Below are positions 1 through 12,384 of a DNA stretch of 64,000 nucleotides, piece after piece. How positions within the stretch are numbered: position 1 is the stretch's first letter; the number at the start of each line of letters is the position of its first letter. Made by a program: the position numbers and the translations under genes. Below the pieces are notes generated by a model. It was given only the letters and a program-made list of their open reading frames with translations, did not search any database and was not told the DNA's origin. This stretch comes from Nectonema munidae (Eukaryota > Nematomorpha > Nectonematoida > Nectonematidae). The stretch lies in contig JAUIRK010001013.1 in NCBI GenBank assembly GCA_030549495.1, positions 124,001-188,000 on the forward strand. Direction: 5' to 3'.

Positions 1-1235
1 CCTTGTTTCATGTTTAGCTTGTGAATAAACTTTGAAAATTCTTGATAGAAAAGTGTCTTGGGTTGAAAGTAGATTTTCCTGTTCTACGCAATTGAATCAT
101 TGATTCAGACAGTATGCTACTCGACCCACTGACACTGCACGTTTCCCTGGCTCTCATCTTGCTCCTTCACTTTCAATTTTGCCACTTTAAATATTGGTAT
201 GTTTTAGGGATGTATCGATCTCAATTTTTTAAACAAATTTGATTACCTTATAAGATGCCGCATGCCGATTATGAACCGATAGCGCTACTTCAACAAATTT
301 CACTATATTAACCCAATGACTTTTTACTAGTTTACGAAGATGAAGATAAAAGTTTTTATCACAATATAATTATTTAAAAATCATATGTTTATTCAAGAAA
401 GAAATTAAAAATAAAACACTTTTAATATGTAAAATTTGATATTATCAAAATTTAAGAGAGTAAGGTCTGGGTTTCGATCACCTGTAGGGTGTTTTCACCT
501 TTTCGATGAAAGCACACCACGGTGCCTTTACCTTTAAGAACATACACTTCTCTCTCCACTTCCTCCTTCTAACTTTAAAAAAGCTAGATAAAAAAGTATT
601 GTAACAAAATGGAAACTGTAGCAACTTCCAGTCTTTATTACAACTTCTTTTTTTTCGTAAGCTCGTTCAAGATATGGTAGTGAGGTAAGCCTATTTTCTG
701 ATATATGCAATTTGTAGCTAAATTGGAGCAATGTGCCTAGAAATTTTTTTCTAAATTCTCATTAGAGTTATTTTCCTAAATTTTAGTGGAATAAACTTGC
801 TACATTTTTTGTACATATTATATAATTTGCTAAAGTTTTATTTCAAAGTTTAAATTCACCAATAATAATGTAAAAAAATATTCATTACACTTTGCTTGTC
901 TCGAACTTAGTTTGTGTCGATGTTTTGAGAGCTTTCTTTGAATTTCGACACAACGAGATTTTACTGTAATCAAAGTGTATAAAGTTTGATGAATATTTAT
1001 GAGAACATAGAAAAGATTATTCATGATTGCCTCGATGATGAAAGATTCATAAGCCATAGTGGATTTATTTAAAATGAAGATAATCGATGAAGTGCATCAA
1101 TGTATTATTCAAGACACATTAATATTATTACTGCTGTTGTTATTACTATTATTATTATCTATATTATAGAATACACCTCTGTGAACGCCACCCATAGAAG
1201 ATTTCAATAATCTTAAGTCATTAAAGTTTTACCTT
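1..1235. other. Intergenic, no gene seen
   Basis: AT-rich sequence with no convincing coding region on either strand. It ends at an in-frame stop just before the receptor gene. It contains a Tigger-like terminal sequence ending at 966 and a TTA-type microsatellite around 1128-1160. Confidence 0.5.
940..966 (-). repeat. Solo Tigger/pogo-type terminal sequence
   Basis: Read on the minus strand it starts CAGTAAAATCTCG and is flanked by TA. The same start occurs at 8642 and, on the minus strand, at 51127. No matching second end was found nearby, so this is a solo end or a very decayed MITE. Confidence 0.4.
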
Positions 1236-1310
1236 TAAGGGTGCTCGCAAATTAACTATTACTTAGCATATTTATGTTTATTTCTTAAAACATTAAACTT
1301 TTATCGACAA

Positions 1311-2477
1311 ATGTTTCCCATTCAAGGTTTACCTTTTCTCAGTCTTATAATAAACGCTGGAATAACACAGAGTATCTTTTTAACGGAATCTAAATCCAAC
1401 TTCCGAGGTTATCAAGAGTATGACTTCACTATCCTAGTGATACTAGTTTTTTCAGGCCTAGCAATGAACTTGGTTTCAAGCATAGCCCTACAAAATCTGG
1501 ATCAAAAGCACGGTTCTTACACCTACCTGAGGTATTGTGCCGTCGTAAACTTTCTAATTTGCTCTTCTTACGTTGTAGACGTAGTTGAAGGTTTTTTTTT
1601 TCGGCACCAAGCCACTTTTGTTTACTCTTGTTCTTGGGTGATTTTTGTTTTTAGATACGTTTTTTACACGAAGTGTGTCCTTCATACGTTAACGCGCTAC
1701 TACTTAGTCGTTTACTTTTTGATGCGCTATCTTGAGCTGAAGTATTTGAGTAACGTGGCCACACTGAAACGAAAGAAGGTGTATCAGTTTTTGTGGGTGT
1801 GGCTGCTTCTAGCTTCACTGATCTTGAATTGCCCTTTTATTTTTCTAACGATGATTCAGAAAAATGAGCCTCCGTCTTTGAATAGATATCTCTGCGTGGC
1901 GTATACACATTCTAGATTCAGTGTATACTCTTATTTTCGAGAAATACTTCTTTTTTACATTCCTTCAATTATCATTTTGTACACAACGGCAGTCTTTAGT
2001 GTTAGAACGTTTCAATTCATGAAGAAAAAACAAAGAAATAATTCTTTGAAGATGAGACGACTCAGAAAGATGAAAATTATGGCAAACGACTGGCAAACCA
2101 AAAATACAACTTTTCTCAATCAAAGTTCAAAAGTTTCAAGGACACTTGCCGCAGTAACATCAGAGAGAATCAACCAAAGTCCTAATGTTCATCCTCGTAA
2201 AATATCTGTTCCGAAGTATAAAACACTTCTTCCTTTATTCTTTGTTCTAATCTACGTTTGCACCATACTCCCTGTTTACATACTGAATAGCATGAGGACA
2301 AGAATCCTTAAAGATAAAAGAAGAAGTTTGGCCATCGTTGAAATGTTTGAATTTTGTCAGTATTCATTAATGTTTTATATCTATATCTTCGTTGATAAAA
2401 ACTTTGGTAGAGAAATCATGAATACACTTAAACGTGCCAAGATCTATTTTGTTAAATATTTTTGTAGAAGTTCATAA
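1311..2477 (+). CDS. Seven-transmembrane receptor, rhodopsin-like (peptide-receptor type), single exon
   Basis: The product is 388 aa. Seven hydrophobic segments lie near residues 38-60, 73-97, 104-138, 157-181, 208-235, 302-327 and 343-362. The pair expected to form the extracellular disulfide is present: Cys107 at the top of TM3 and Cys195 in the second extracellular loop. The DRY position reads MRYLELKY (138-145) and the NPxxY/helix-8 region reads IYIFVDKNFGREIM (357-370), both divergent. The third intracellular loop (236-301) is long and Lys/Arg-rich. An in-frame stop at 1236-1238 precedes the first ATG, so the start is firm if no upstream exon is spliced in. Nothing upstream looks like an operon or linked gene. 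I infer a plasma-membrane G-protein-coupled receptor for a peptide or amine. The ligand cannot be told, and the overall shape resembles insect FMRFamide/myosuppressin-type receptors only loosely. Confidence 0.8.
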   Translation: MFPIQGLPFLSLIINAGITQSIFLTESKSNFRGYQEYDFTILVILVFSGLAMNLVSSIALQNLDQKHGSYTYLRYCAVVNFLICSSYVVDVVEGFFFRHQATFVYSCSWVIFVFRYVFYTKCVLHTLTRYYLVVYFLMRYLELKYLSNVATLKRKKVYQFLWVWLLLASLILNCPFIFLTMIQKNEPPSLNRYLCVAYTHSRFSVYSYFREILLFYIPSIIILYTTAVFSVRTFQFMKKKQRNNSLKMRRLRKMKIMANDWQTKNTTFLNQSSKVSRTLAAVTSERINQSPNVHPRKISVPKYKTLLPLFFVLIYVCTILPVYILNSMRTRILKDKRRSLAIVEMFEFCQYSLMFYIYIFVDKNFGREIMNTLKRAKIYFVKYFCRSS

Positions 2478-3787
2478 ATGTTCATTATTTTTTCTGCTCT
2501 TGTTTGCCTTTATAATCACAACATTTGGAACTAACTACGCCACTCCAAGGTGTAACCATTTGACGTCTTTATTAACAATTACTACATTCTATATCATAGT
2601 TGCTACAGATTGAGTGTTTCAATTACTAACATTTTTAACTTTGAATAATAATTTTTTAGACATTTTGAAAATATAAAGTTCAACAATTTAGTATTTCATC
2701 GTAGTGTGTCAATGTGAGATAAGTAAAGATAAAGAACAATTGGTTAGAGTGAACTTCCATACTACAGATCAACTATTAGGGAAGTGATGAGGAATAAAAA
2801 AGTTGGTTGATAATAGATATGAGAGAAGTTAAAAGAATTAAATCCTACAAAAAGAAGGTAAGCTCAAAAACCTACAATAAATTTTTATAAATGCATTTGT
2901 AGATTATAAAATAGACTTTCAATGTTATTATTATATACGTTATGTATATATTAATATATATGGTTTTCTTCTCAGACGGGGGGGGGGGGGGGGGGCTCCA
3001 GAAACTTATATTAAAATTTTGTACATTATATATATAGAATGCGAAAAGGATGAAAATTAAAACTGTTGAGAGAACTTGAAAGTGAAATGTTTTTAAAATC
3101 AATTTCATAACTTTATGTTGTATATATGTATAAAATATATGAGATCGTTTACGAAATGTGAACTAATTCTATTTCCTCAGTTTTCGAAAACTCTTTTGTC
3201 ACATGTTTTGATATCTTCTCCAACCTCAAGATGTTTGAATTGGAGATAACGATTTTACCTGCATTTATCTTTGTATGTGATTGGATACTTATCTTCCAAA
3301 ACCTCATGCGTTTGGACACAACAGACAACGTCTTATGGTTTTAGTCAGTATCCACAAAAATAGCAAAAGTATGAATACGTGGGACAAGCCCTTTCAAACC
3401 CGTATTTACCTGTTCATATGATTTAAAATATACAAAAGGAAAACAACTTTCTATACTTTTTAAAAGAAAATTTGCTCTATGTTTAAATTTGATAAAAAAA
3501 AATCGAGAGATATTTGGGTAAAATTTATGTTTTTTGATAAAGTTATATTTGAATGCATAAACTTTTGTGTGGTATTATATCTTAGTGTTAGACAAGCTTT
3601 GTTTTTAGCAATTTTGTTATCATCAAGAACTCGCTCGTTAGACCACACGGCCTGCTGTTTACGCAGTCCATTTTTCAAAGATAAATTCTCTCAAGAAAAT
3701 TCTATGTAACCGTTAAAAAAATTAATGTAAATTTGGATTTATCAATCAACTTCCACATCAAATAAGAATTACTGTTTTTTGAGACGT
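2478..3787. other. Intergenic, no gene seen
   Basis: AT-rich. An AATAAA near 2792 could serve as polyadenylation signal for the receptor. A G homopolymer lies around 2979-2996. Short open frames on both strands near 3460-3709 overlap each other and look non-coding. Confidence 0.45.
2979..2996 (+). repeat. Poly-G tract
   Basis: An uninterrupted run of about 17 G in an otherwise AT-rich region. Such a run is a polymerase-slippage site, and its length may be unreliable. Confidence 0.85.
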
Positions 3788-4387
3788 CAGATCCCGTTTA
3801 TCCGACAACTTCGCTCTCCTACACACTTTTTATGGTGACCATTATCCATAATGAATTTAAGCCCGTTATACCGACATTCATACTCCAACTCCGATACTGT
3901 TCTCATCAAACAAAATCTTTTCACCCTATTCTGTAAATCTTGTTAATCCGATACAATTTATATTATATTCCCGCTGCAACACATCATATAATATGAAGAC
4001 AACCCTATCAGGGACAGGGGGCGGCTATTTTAGCCCCCCTCAACTAAAATTTCTCTTGTACGAAATTGGCTAAATCTTTTGCTACCATTCTTCTTGACAT
4101 TTCCTAAAATTGATAGCTTCATTTTTTGATACTATTTTCATGGCAGTTGAATGACCTTTTCATGCCTAAATCTGTCAATCAAAATCAAAAATTAAACTCT
4201 TTCAGCAAAATTCTGACGGTATCTCTAATTAGGCTTATAACTTTGGTTCTATGTTATATACTCGTTTGAAAATTTATAAATATATACAGTTTTGAACCAC
4301 TTTATAGTTAAAATTTTTTCAAAATCATTTTTCGAAAATGTCAATCAAAATTTTAATTAATGAGAAATATATCTAATAAAATATACC

Positions 4388-4900
4388 TTCAAATTTTACA
4401 TGAAATGTATTTTTTATATCAAATCGGGCATGCTTATTTTATTTTTGGACTTATTTTTGGAATTTAAAAATTGAAAATACCTATAAGTGTGTAACCAACT
4501 TGCGGTTTACTTCTAAAATCTGCTATGAGAACATTCATTCAAATTTTACATGAAATATACACATTGTTATAACAAATCAACAATCGTAATTTCATTTATA
4601 AATTGTTTTTGCATTTAGAATTTTAAAAGGCTAATCAATCTGAAACAAAGTTGGGGTTTATTTACATGAAATATACACATTTTCATATCAAATCAACAAT
4701 GCCAAATTAATTTATAGATTCTTTTTGCCTTTGAATTTCAAAATACTTATAAGTGTGAAACAAAGTTGCGGATTATTTCTAAAATCTGTCTTCGAGAGCA
4801 TTCAATCAAATTTTACATGAAATAAACGCATTTTTATAACAAATCAACAATGCCAATTCCAATTATAAAATGTTTTTGGATTTAGGATTTGAAAATACTT
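4388..4900 (+). repeat. Tandem repeat, about four units of 115-160 bp
   Basis: Units share TTTTACATGAAATATACACA followed by ATCAAATCAACAATGCC and a TTTTTGCATTTAG-like end. Copies start near 4396, 4543, 4660 and 4810. Spacing is uneven and the units have diverged. Confidence 0.6.
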
Positions 4901-5735
4901 GTAAGCGTTAATCAAATTTGCAAATCAGGTGTTTTACGCATATATACCCATTTTCAAGTAGGCTGAATCCAACAGTGATGTTTATTTTTTATAAAAATTA
5001 ATCACATCTGTCAAAAAATGATTGACATATGATACTTCAAATGAAATAAAGGACTTCATGATTAAATAGTTATACGTAGCTCTATATGTAATTTATTTTG
5101 TCACAGAACAAATAGAATTATGAGTAGGCAAAACAAAATTGCAAAAAAAGAAAATATAACTGAAAATGATATAGAACTAAAAACTAAAAACTCTGAGTTT
5201 GAGAAGTTATAAATTCATTCCTCCGAAATAGAAACTTACCAAATTTTGCAAATCTATATGCACATATAAATGGAATATTCAAAGTTTGAAAAATTCGAAA
5301 AAATTATGCATAATATTTAAAAAAACATGATGTAATCATACAAACTCCAGTTGAAATATAATTCACGGCGTAATTTTCATTCTATAGTCTAAAAATGGAA
5401 AAAAAAATTTAACATAAATATATGAATCAATTTTATAGTATAATGATGAGTATCAAAATTAATATTCGTGCCTCATTGTGAATTTTGATACTGAAAAAAT
5501 TTGTTTTATTATAGATTCCAAATAAAATCTGAACTTCAAAGAGAAATAAATTCATTTGTGAAATGACTAAAAATTTGAATATAGTCTTTGGAGAATAGCA
5601 TGAAAACAAATCGTTGAAAAATCAGTACAATATATCTGACCGCAAACACCACGATTTTAAAAAAGTCACAAAATAATCAAAAATGTTAAAAAAAAACTTT
5701 TTATAACTACTTAAATAAAGAGTAAATATTTTTCA

Positions 5736-6290
5736 GTTGGGCTGTTATATGTCAATCAATTTTTTGACAAGGTTTAATGAATTTTTTTAAACGTGACCAT
5801 TGTATTCAGCATACATGAAAACGGGTGTATATAAATAGAAAACTTTGTATACCCATTTAAACTAAAAGGTTCTTTTTAAAGTTGAGCTGTCATATATCAA
5901 TCAATTTTTTGATACGTTTGATTTGCTGTAATATATCAATCAATTTTTTAACAAGTTTGATTGATTTTTTAAAAAATTAATCGTGACCATCGTATTCAGC
6001 ACACTTGAAAATGGGTGTATATAAATAGAAAACTTTGTATAACCATTTAAACTAAAAGTTTCTTTTTTCAGTTGAGCTGTCATATATCAATCAATTTTTT
6101 GACAGGTTTGGTTGATTTTTAAAAAAAATAAACGTGACCATCGTGTTCAGCACACTTGAAAATGGGTATATATGCGTAAAAAAATTTTGTATACCCATTT
6201 AAATTAAAAGCTTCTTTTTTTAGTTGAGCTGTCATATGTCAAACACTTTTTGACAAGTTTGATTGGTTTTTATAAAAAATAAATGTTACG
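5736..6290 (+). repeat. Tandem repeat, units of about 145-190 bp
   Basis: Units begin GTTGAGCTGTCATATATCAA at 5736 (variant), 5881, 6071 and 6223 (variant). Each runs through TCAATCAATTTTTTGACA, a GTGACCAT segment, CACTTGAAAATGGGTGTATA and ACCCATTTAAA. The 5881 unit carries an extra internal duplication of the TATCAATCAATTTTTT block. Confidence 0.7.
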
Positions 6291-7041
6291 ATCAGATTCG
6301 CAATCAATCATTTAGTAGGTTCGCGCGAAAATTTTGTAAAAATTTGCAATCATTCAAAGAAACCGAGGGGGAGCTAAAATAGCCCCCCCCCCTCCGTCAC
6401 TTAGGAAATGAAAATAGGCCGTCACTAATAGGGTTAAAGAAGATGACGAAAAGTAGGGCAAAGAAGAAGCAGTAACACATCATATCTATGTGTAAGCAAA
6501 AGAAAGCGTGATGAATGCAAAATTGTTACATAACAACTGATTTATGATTTTTATCATCAGTCACATGTGCAAACTAATGAAAGTGATTGCTACATGATGT
6601 TTGTACTAAGAATTATAAAAAATGTTAATCAATTAGGTATATTTAGTCTTTCTTATGTCTAGTTCATTGAAAAAAAAATTTTAAATATTCTTTTCCTTAC
6701 GAGTTTGTATTCAATTTGAACATTTATTTGAAAGTAGAGAGGCGTTCCGCTGATAAAGTTAAATGTCTAATCAATCCTAAGAAAATTCCAGTAGCATCTT
6801 CCACTCTACTAAACGATCACTCGTGGACTTATCTGTAAATCAAAAACGTGAGATATGCATGTACAAAACAGATCACCAGATCCACTCAACACGAGATAGC
6901 GTCACACTTTTCGAATATTTATCAAACAATCATTGGCCGTTCGACAATAAGTGATATTTTGTCTAAAAAATAAAAGTGATTGAATATGGATACCAATGAA
7001 ACAAGTGTACTTCGCTTGCGTAGTTCAAAACACGAACAACG

Positions 7042-8329
7042 GAAAGTGCTTTGTATATGTGGTTCACGGACGTATCTGCTCGTGGCACCACAATAAATGA
7101 TAATATTCTCATTTCGAAGGCTCGTGTATTTGGAAAAGATCTGAATGTTAGAAACAAGTTCAAATACTCCAGCGTTTTGCTTGACCGTTTCCAAAAACGT
7201 TATGGTATAACATTTTAATTAAACATGGAGAAAGCTCAAGTTGTAGCATGAATGAAGTTCAAAAATTTAGAGAAAAAATGCAGAATGATCTTCAAAATTA
7301 TGATCCAGAAATGAAACTGGCCTCTTTTTTCGTTTAGCGCCGAATGCTATTCTCGCAACTGGAGCCATCAAAGGTAAGAAAAAGAACGTCTTACAGTTGC
7401 ACTTTGTGCCAACGCTAGTGGGACACACAAACCCCCCTTGTAATCGCAAAATTTGCTCGCCCACGATGCTTTTGCAAAAAGTTCTTTCCCAGAGTTTATT
7501 GTGATTTATTATTCAAATAAGTCAACCTGGATGACCACAAGTATTCTCTTGATTTAGCTCAAAGACTTTGACAGACTCATGAGAGATGCCAAAAAACAAG
7601 TGATTCTAATATGCGATAATGCCACCAGTTACATACAAGCTGGATAGCTCACAAACACCAGGATAGATTTTTTGCCAGCAAACTCCACTTCACACATCCA
7701 ACAAATCGATGCCAATGGAACCAATGGCATCATATGTAGCTTTAGATTACATTATCGTAAATTTATTACACGCCATTTCACCCAATGTTTTTGATGATAA
7801 AAAAGATTTGAAAGTAAACGTAAGGCAAGCACTTGGTATGGTGTATAATGTCTGGGGTTTGGTTGAACAGACTACAATCGTGAATTGTGGAGACATAAAA
7901 GCATTCTTGCTAAATCTGACCATACAATGAATGTCACACATGTAGATGAACATAGAGATACAGAAAATACAAATTTTTGTGAGTTGCAAGTTTGGGGAAA
8001 TAATGTCAGCAAGCGCTTATGCAAATGTTGATGCTAACATTGAAACAACTGAGATGTTAACTGAGCAACAAATCATCACTTTGGTTTCATCTTGTGAAGT
8101 AGAAAGTGACAAAAATTTGAAAGACGATGAAGATGACGAATATAAACCTCCAAATACTTTAGTTGAAGCTAGAAAAGCACTTTCAACTGTTTTAAATTTC
8201 ATTGAGTGCAACCCGAAACTACATTTTCATCATCACCAGAATATAATGGCTTTATACTATGTTTTACAACAAAAATCAATTGAAAGTTCGAAGGAAATTT
8301 TTATCAAAGATTTTTTTGAAAAATCTTGA
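7042..8329 (+). pseudogene. Tigger transposase remnant (CENP-B HTH plus DDE)
   Basis: Conceptual reading with several frame changes. From 7042 it reads ESALYMWF, then LLDRFQKRYGITF, the CENP-B-type DNA-binding helix-turn-helix. Near 7381 it gives KERLTVALCANASGTHKPPL. Near 7600 it gives QVILICDNATSY, which holds the second catalytic Asp of the DDE core. The C-terminal part (7709-8329) includes MPMEPM, the counterpart of the usual LQPMDQ block. Stops and frameshifts rule out an active enzyme. It belongs to the relic at 3788-8503. Confidence 0.75.
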
Positions 8330-9212
8330 ACGATATTTTTAAAATAAATTTTTTTTATACATTTTACACTCTGTTTGACAAGTATATAAATAGTTATGCT
8401 TGAGCTGTATGTTTCTATAGAAATTTGAAGTTACACTACAACAAACTTTATTTATCCGAAAGAAAAAACTTTGCAACCAACAATTTCGGATTAATGAGGT
8501 CTGACTAATATATCGGAAAATTGCAGATTTTCAAAAAGACATATTTTAGATGGCGTTAATATTAGTGATTTCAATTAAAAAAATAAAAGCAGAAAGGATT
8601 CAAACCTTTGTTTATAATATTTATATATATACATACATATACAGTAAAATCTCCATATGCGGGCATTTCCATAGTGCCTACAGATCCGATATGCGGACAT
8701 AAAATTAAAGTCCCAAACTTATCACTATTAATATGTATTGTACTAAAGTGGACATATTCCTAATCCGATTGCGAACAATATTTTTTTAGCAAAAAAGACA
8801 TTTTATACTCTCAAATGCGACTAATGACTAGAAAATAACAAATTTAATTGTTAAATTTTAAATTGAGTAATCTAATTTTTTTTTAATTAAATAAAAATTA
8901 ATTATAATTTAAAATTGTGTAACAAATTTTTTATAATCAAAAAATTTTTTTTATCTTATATAAAAATTAAAACTTTTTTGATTTTTTCCAGTTGTAAGTT
9001 CAAAAAATTTTTATTTGATATTTTAATAACAAAAATAAAAAAGTAAAGGTTTTTGAGAATTGGAATTTTTAGTGAAAAGTGTTTATCAAATTTTCAGCAC
9101 AGTTATGTTTGTATTATTTTATAATTCTTTTATTTTAAATAAATTTACACATTACAGTTTAATTCTTTCTTCAAATCAAACAAGTAAAAATTTTCAAAAA
9201 GTAGTATTGGTA

Positions 9213-9213
9213 G

Positions 9214-9241
<28 letters not shown>
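9213..9241 (+). repeat. ATT trinucleotide microsatellite
   Basis: A pure run of ATT units, about nine copies. Confidence 0.85.
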
Positions 9242-9244
<3 letters not shown>

Positions 9245-10663
9245 TACATATTTCAACCAATCATATAGTTTTTATGAAATAAAACTGCAATTTCAAAGTT
9301 AAATTTTTTGAACTTTTAGGTAGAATTTTTGAAATGTGGCTTTCAATATGTATGTAAAATATTTTTTGAAAATTTTTATTTTAAGTATATTTTTTAAGCA
9401 TTTTACGATTTACACATTTAAATATATAATAAGGCTGGCAAGTTTTGCGAGTTGTCTCCCCGGAGGTCTTGCCAGACCTCTGATATTAAAAACAAGGTAT
9501 CGATTATTATGAAGAAGAATCCTATATGATATTTAGAATAAAAGCTAACTCATAATTCATAACAGACATGAATGTATATACTGAAACAAATTAATCTAAT
9601 GTGGCTAGAAATCAATAATTATGAATCACATTCGTGTCTTAGCTACGGTTCATCAATCGTAATACTTTTTAAAATATACACACAGTCTTAATAGAATGGG
9701 ATCAGTATAATATAATTATAGAATTTTAGGTGATAATAACCCATAAAATCAAGGCGCTATACCTTTGTACATAAGCATTTCCTAATGAAGCTCTATATCT
9801 TAATTAAAAAAAATTGAAAGTTTTCAACGGATGTCTACCCGCATTCTTCAACGACTCGTTCATTTCAACTACAACCTTGGACGCTTCTCACAACGTTTCA
9901 TGTATAGACTTCAATTGCCTTTCTGTGTTCTTAAATCTTCAAAAAATCGTTAAAGTATAGAGCAATGAAAAACTGGATCCCGATTCTTTCTATACCTTTT
10001 CCGTTTTTGAAAGCTGAATTGAGAAGATAGTGTATATCCAAATATGAAAAATTTTGTTCCAAGTCTGACTGCTTTGTTTGTAATTAGTACTCAACTATTT
10101 CTCCTTCCAGATTATAGATTATTTTATACATTTATTATATACATAATGGGTCTTTTATTTTATATCTAAACTTTTTATATTTACACACCTTTATATGTAA
10201 TTATTTATCAAATTTTAATATTGTATATCAAATTTGTTGCTCAATATTTTAAAATTTATAATGTATAATTTTTATCATTTTGTAAATTCCTGATCAAATT
10301 CTCAATATTTGAAATTTTATTATGCTCTTTCATTTCAAATACACTTTATAAAGCATTACTATAACGGTTTAAACTATTGTAATGCTTGTGCAATTATTGC
10401 TAATAAAAATAAATTCTTCTTCTACTTCTTAGAAAATTTTCCTAATCTTAACGCGATCATATAATTTTAATATTTTATTTATTTTTTAAAAAAGAAACAC
10501 CTTTTTAAATCAACTTTTTCTTAATTTCTTATATTAAGAATTTATAAGTTTAAACAATGGTTAATATTTTGTAAAAAAATTTCTAAAGGTTAGGAAATGA
10601 TGTATTATTCATAAATATTTATATTTTGAAAACAGAACACGGATTTTCCATTTTGAAGTAAAA

Positions 10664-10846
10664 TTGAAAAATATTGAGGTAATACGAATAGTTTTGGGAA
10701 ATAATTTTTATTTGAACAATTAATTTCAAGTACTTCTTCAGTATTTCTTTTTGCAACTTGAAAACGGTGTTAGTTGTACACCGAAATTAATTGTTCAAAT
10801 AAAGATTATTTTCCAAAACTCTTCGAGTTACCTCAATATTTTTCAA
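10664..10846. mobile_element. Inverted-repeat MITE, about 183 bp
   Basis: The left arm TTGAAAAATATTGAGGTAA is mirrored by TTACCTCAATATTTTTCAA at the right end. The arms continue inward for about 65 nt (GAACAATTAATTTC mirrored by GAAATTAATTGTTC). The class is not clear because no diagnostic target duplication was seen. Confidence 0.65.
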
Positions 10847-11639
10847 ATATTTATACGAGATTTATAAGCCACTATAATCTTTGGAGCTTTGCCGATTACT
10901 GTTGTGCCCTGTTATGTTTTTTCACTGATCTTGCGAGGATTCTGAGAAAGGGGAAGTTTTTTTGTTCCCTTTATCACATAAATTTGACTAGAAATATCAT
11001 ATCAAATATAGATTTAAAATGGTCTCTATTTTATAAAATATCTTTTGAAAAAAGGAAACTAATTTTATTGGCTTGACAAATTAGTAAAAACTTAGAAAAA
11101 CTTTATTCGAATGTATTTCATTTTGAATTAATTGCTGGTAACTTATACCGAATTCAACAAAATTAAATACTTCTTTTTTTAAAATGTATTTTATAAATTA
11201 GAGAAATATAAATATAGGCAAGAAAGACACTGAAAGATAAATAAAAATGAGAAGTATAAAGAAAATGGATGAAATGAAGTATAGAATCTACGATTCGCAC
11301 ACAGTTGCAAAGAAACGTTTTTAAAGTTTTGTTGGTGGGGAGGGGAAGGGCATCGAAAAAATATAGACTCCAAATACTAAAAATGTATAAATTCACATTT
11401 CTAACTTTATTTTTTAAATCATTCCAATAGAAAATTGGAAAAATTTCATTTAAAAACATTCCATTCAAGAAACTTGAAGACAAAATCTCTTTTGGTATAT
11501 GTTTTATTACTTGGAAACTTCAATCTTCTACAACTTCTGTCGCATCAAATTTAGAAGGTGAAACAGCATTGCAATGTATGATTTATTATTTTATTTCTAT
11601 TTCTAGACACTCACATGCAATAATTTTACTTTGGGCTAT

Positions 11640-11991
11640 TTTTCCTTTATGTGGGCATGGGGCAACAAACACAGTGAAGGGGCCAATGCCCTCGACTCTT
11701 AATGTTAAAAGGGCGCCGTATACTGTCTCCTCCTTGATGCTATGATGCAGTTTTCTGCTTTGCACGTATTACTGAAAGTATTTTTGAATTTCATTTTCAC
11801 ATGATAAGAGAAACAACACATGGAGAAAAACTTGTAGCCAATACTTCGTTTTAGTTTAGAATGCAGTGCAATAAAAATACCCATTTTTCTAATGTAATAT
11901 ATTTATCTTAACACCCCCTTCAGCATCTTAACCGCCCCTGGGGAATAATGTAGGAAGGGGAGGTGGATTCTGCCCTCTTTGAGAATCACTG
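11640..11991. mobile_element. Possible hAT-type MITE, one end recognised
   Basis: A GC-richer block. Read on the minus strand from 11991 it starts CAGTGATTCTCAAAGAGGGC, a common hAT-type terminus. The opposite end and an 8-bp target duplication were not found, so the left limit is approximate. Confidence 0.4.
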
Positions 11992-12384
11992 GTCTAAATG
12001 GATTGAATTATTTCAAAATAAAATTAAAGTTTATTAAAGATTATTTATCAAATTTACAAAGAAAGTTACAACAAAATTTAAATATAAGTACGAAGTAAAT
12101 AAAATATTTTTAAAATGGATAGAATATCAAATTTACTGTTTTAACTAAATTGCAATATACCGGCCATTTGCTTTGCCATTTGAAAATCACTTAATTTGAA
12201 AATAAAAATGAAACTTCTAAGAACACGAGGAACTATAATGTTCAAAATCATTAATAAATTTGTATTGACTTTCCAAAAATTAATAACTATTTACAACTTG
12301 GAATTATTAATTTAACATAAAATCCTATATAACATTATGTGTATTGTGAGAAAACAATACAAACAAATACATGGATGGAATATG

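Larger units (their letters stand above)
4003..6433. mobile_element. piggyBac-like non-autonomous element with internal tandem arrays
   Basis: The left end starts CCCTATCAGGGAC and the right end, read on the minus strand, starts CCCTATTAGTGAC. Both ends then have a G-rich stretch and CTATTTTAGC. The right flank is TTAA (6434-6437) and the left flank is ACAA, a diverged TTAA. CCC ends with TTAA flanks are the piggyBac signature. The interior has no coding frame but holds two tandem arrays (about 4388-4900 and 5736-6290). It lies inside the Tigger relic, so it inserted later. Confidence 0.65.
3788..8503 (+). mobile_element. Tigger-type DNA transposon relic, split by a nested element
   Basis: The left end reads CAGATCCCGTTTATCCGACA. 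The right end, read on the minus strand from 8503, is CAGACCTCATTAATCCGAAA, an imperfect terminal inverted repeat. Between them lie a CENP-B-type helix-turn-helix and DDE-transposase remnants on + (7042-8329). A 2.4-kb piggyBac-type element sits at 4003-6433. Removing it leaves about 2.3 kb, close to the usual Tigger length. A TA target duplication is not clear, so the exact ends are inferred. Confidence 0.6.
8504..12384. other. Long non-coding stretch with small repeats
   Basis: No gene seen. It contains a Tigger-like CAGTAAAATCTCC start at 8642, an ATT microsatellite at 9213-9241, a small hairpin with GAGGTCTTGCCAGACCTC near 9465, an inverted repeat at 10664-10846 and a hAT-like segment ending at 11991. 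Confidence 0.5.

Noticed and set aside
3460-3709. Overlapping open frames on both strands
   Set aside because: They mirror each other, are short and carry no motif. An AT-rich region of this length gives such frames by chance.
9430-9490. Possible tRNA-derived or structured RNA at the GC-richer hairpin
   Set aside because: The small stem with GAGGTCTTGCC/GGCAAGACCTC does not make a cloverleaf, and no promoter boxes are evident.
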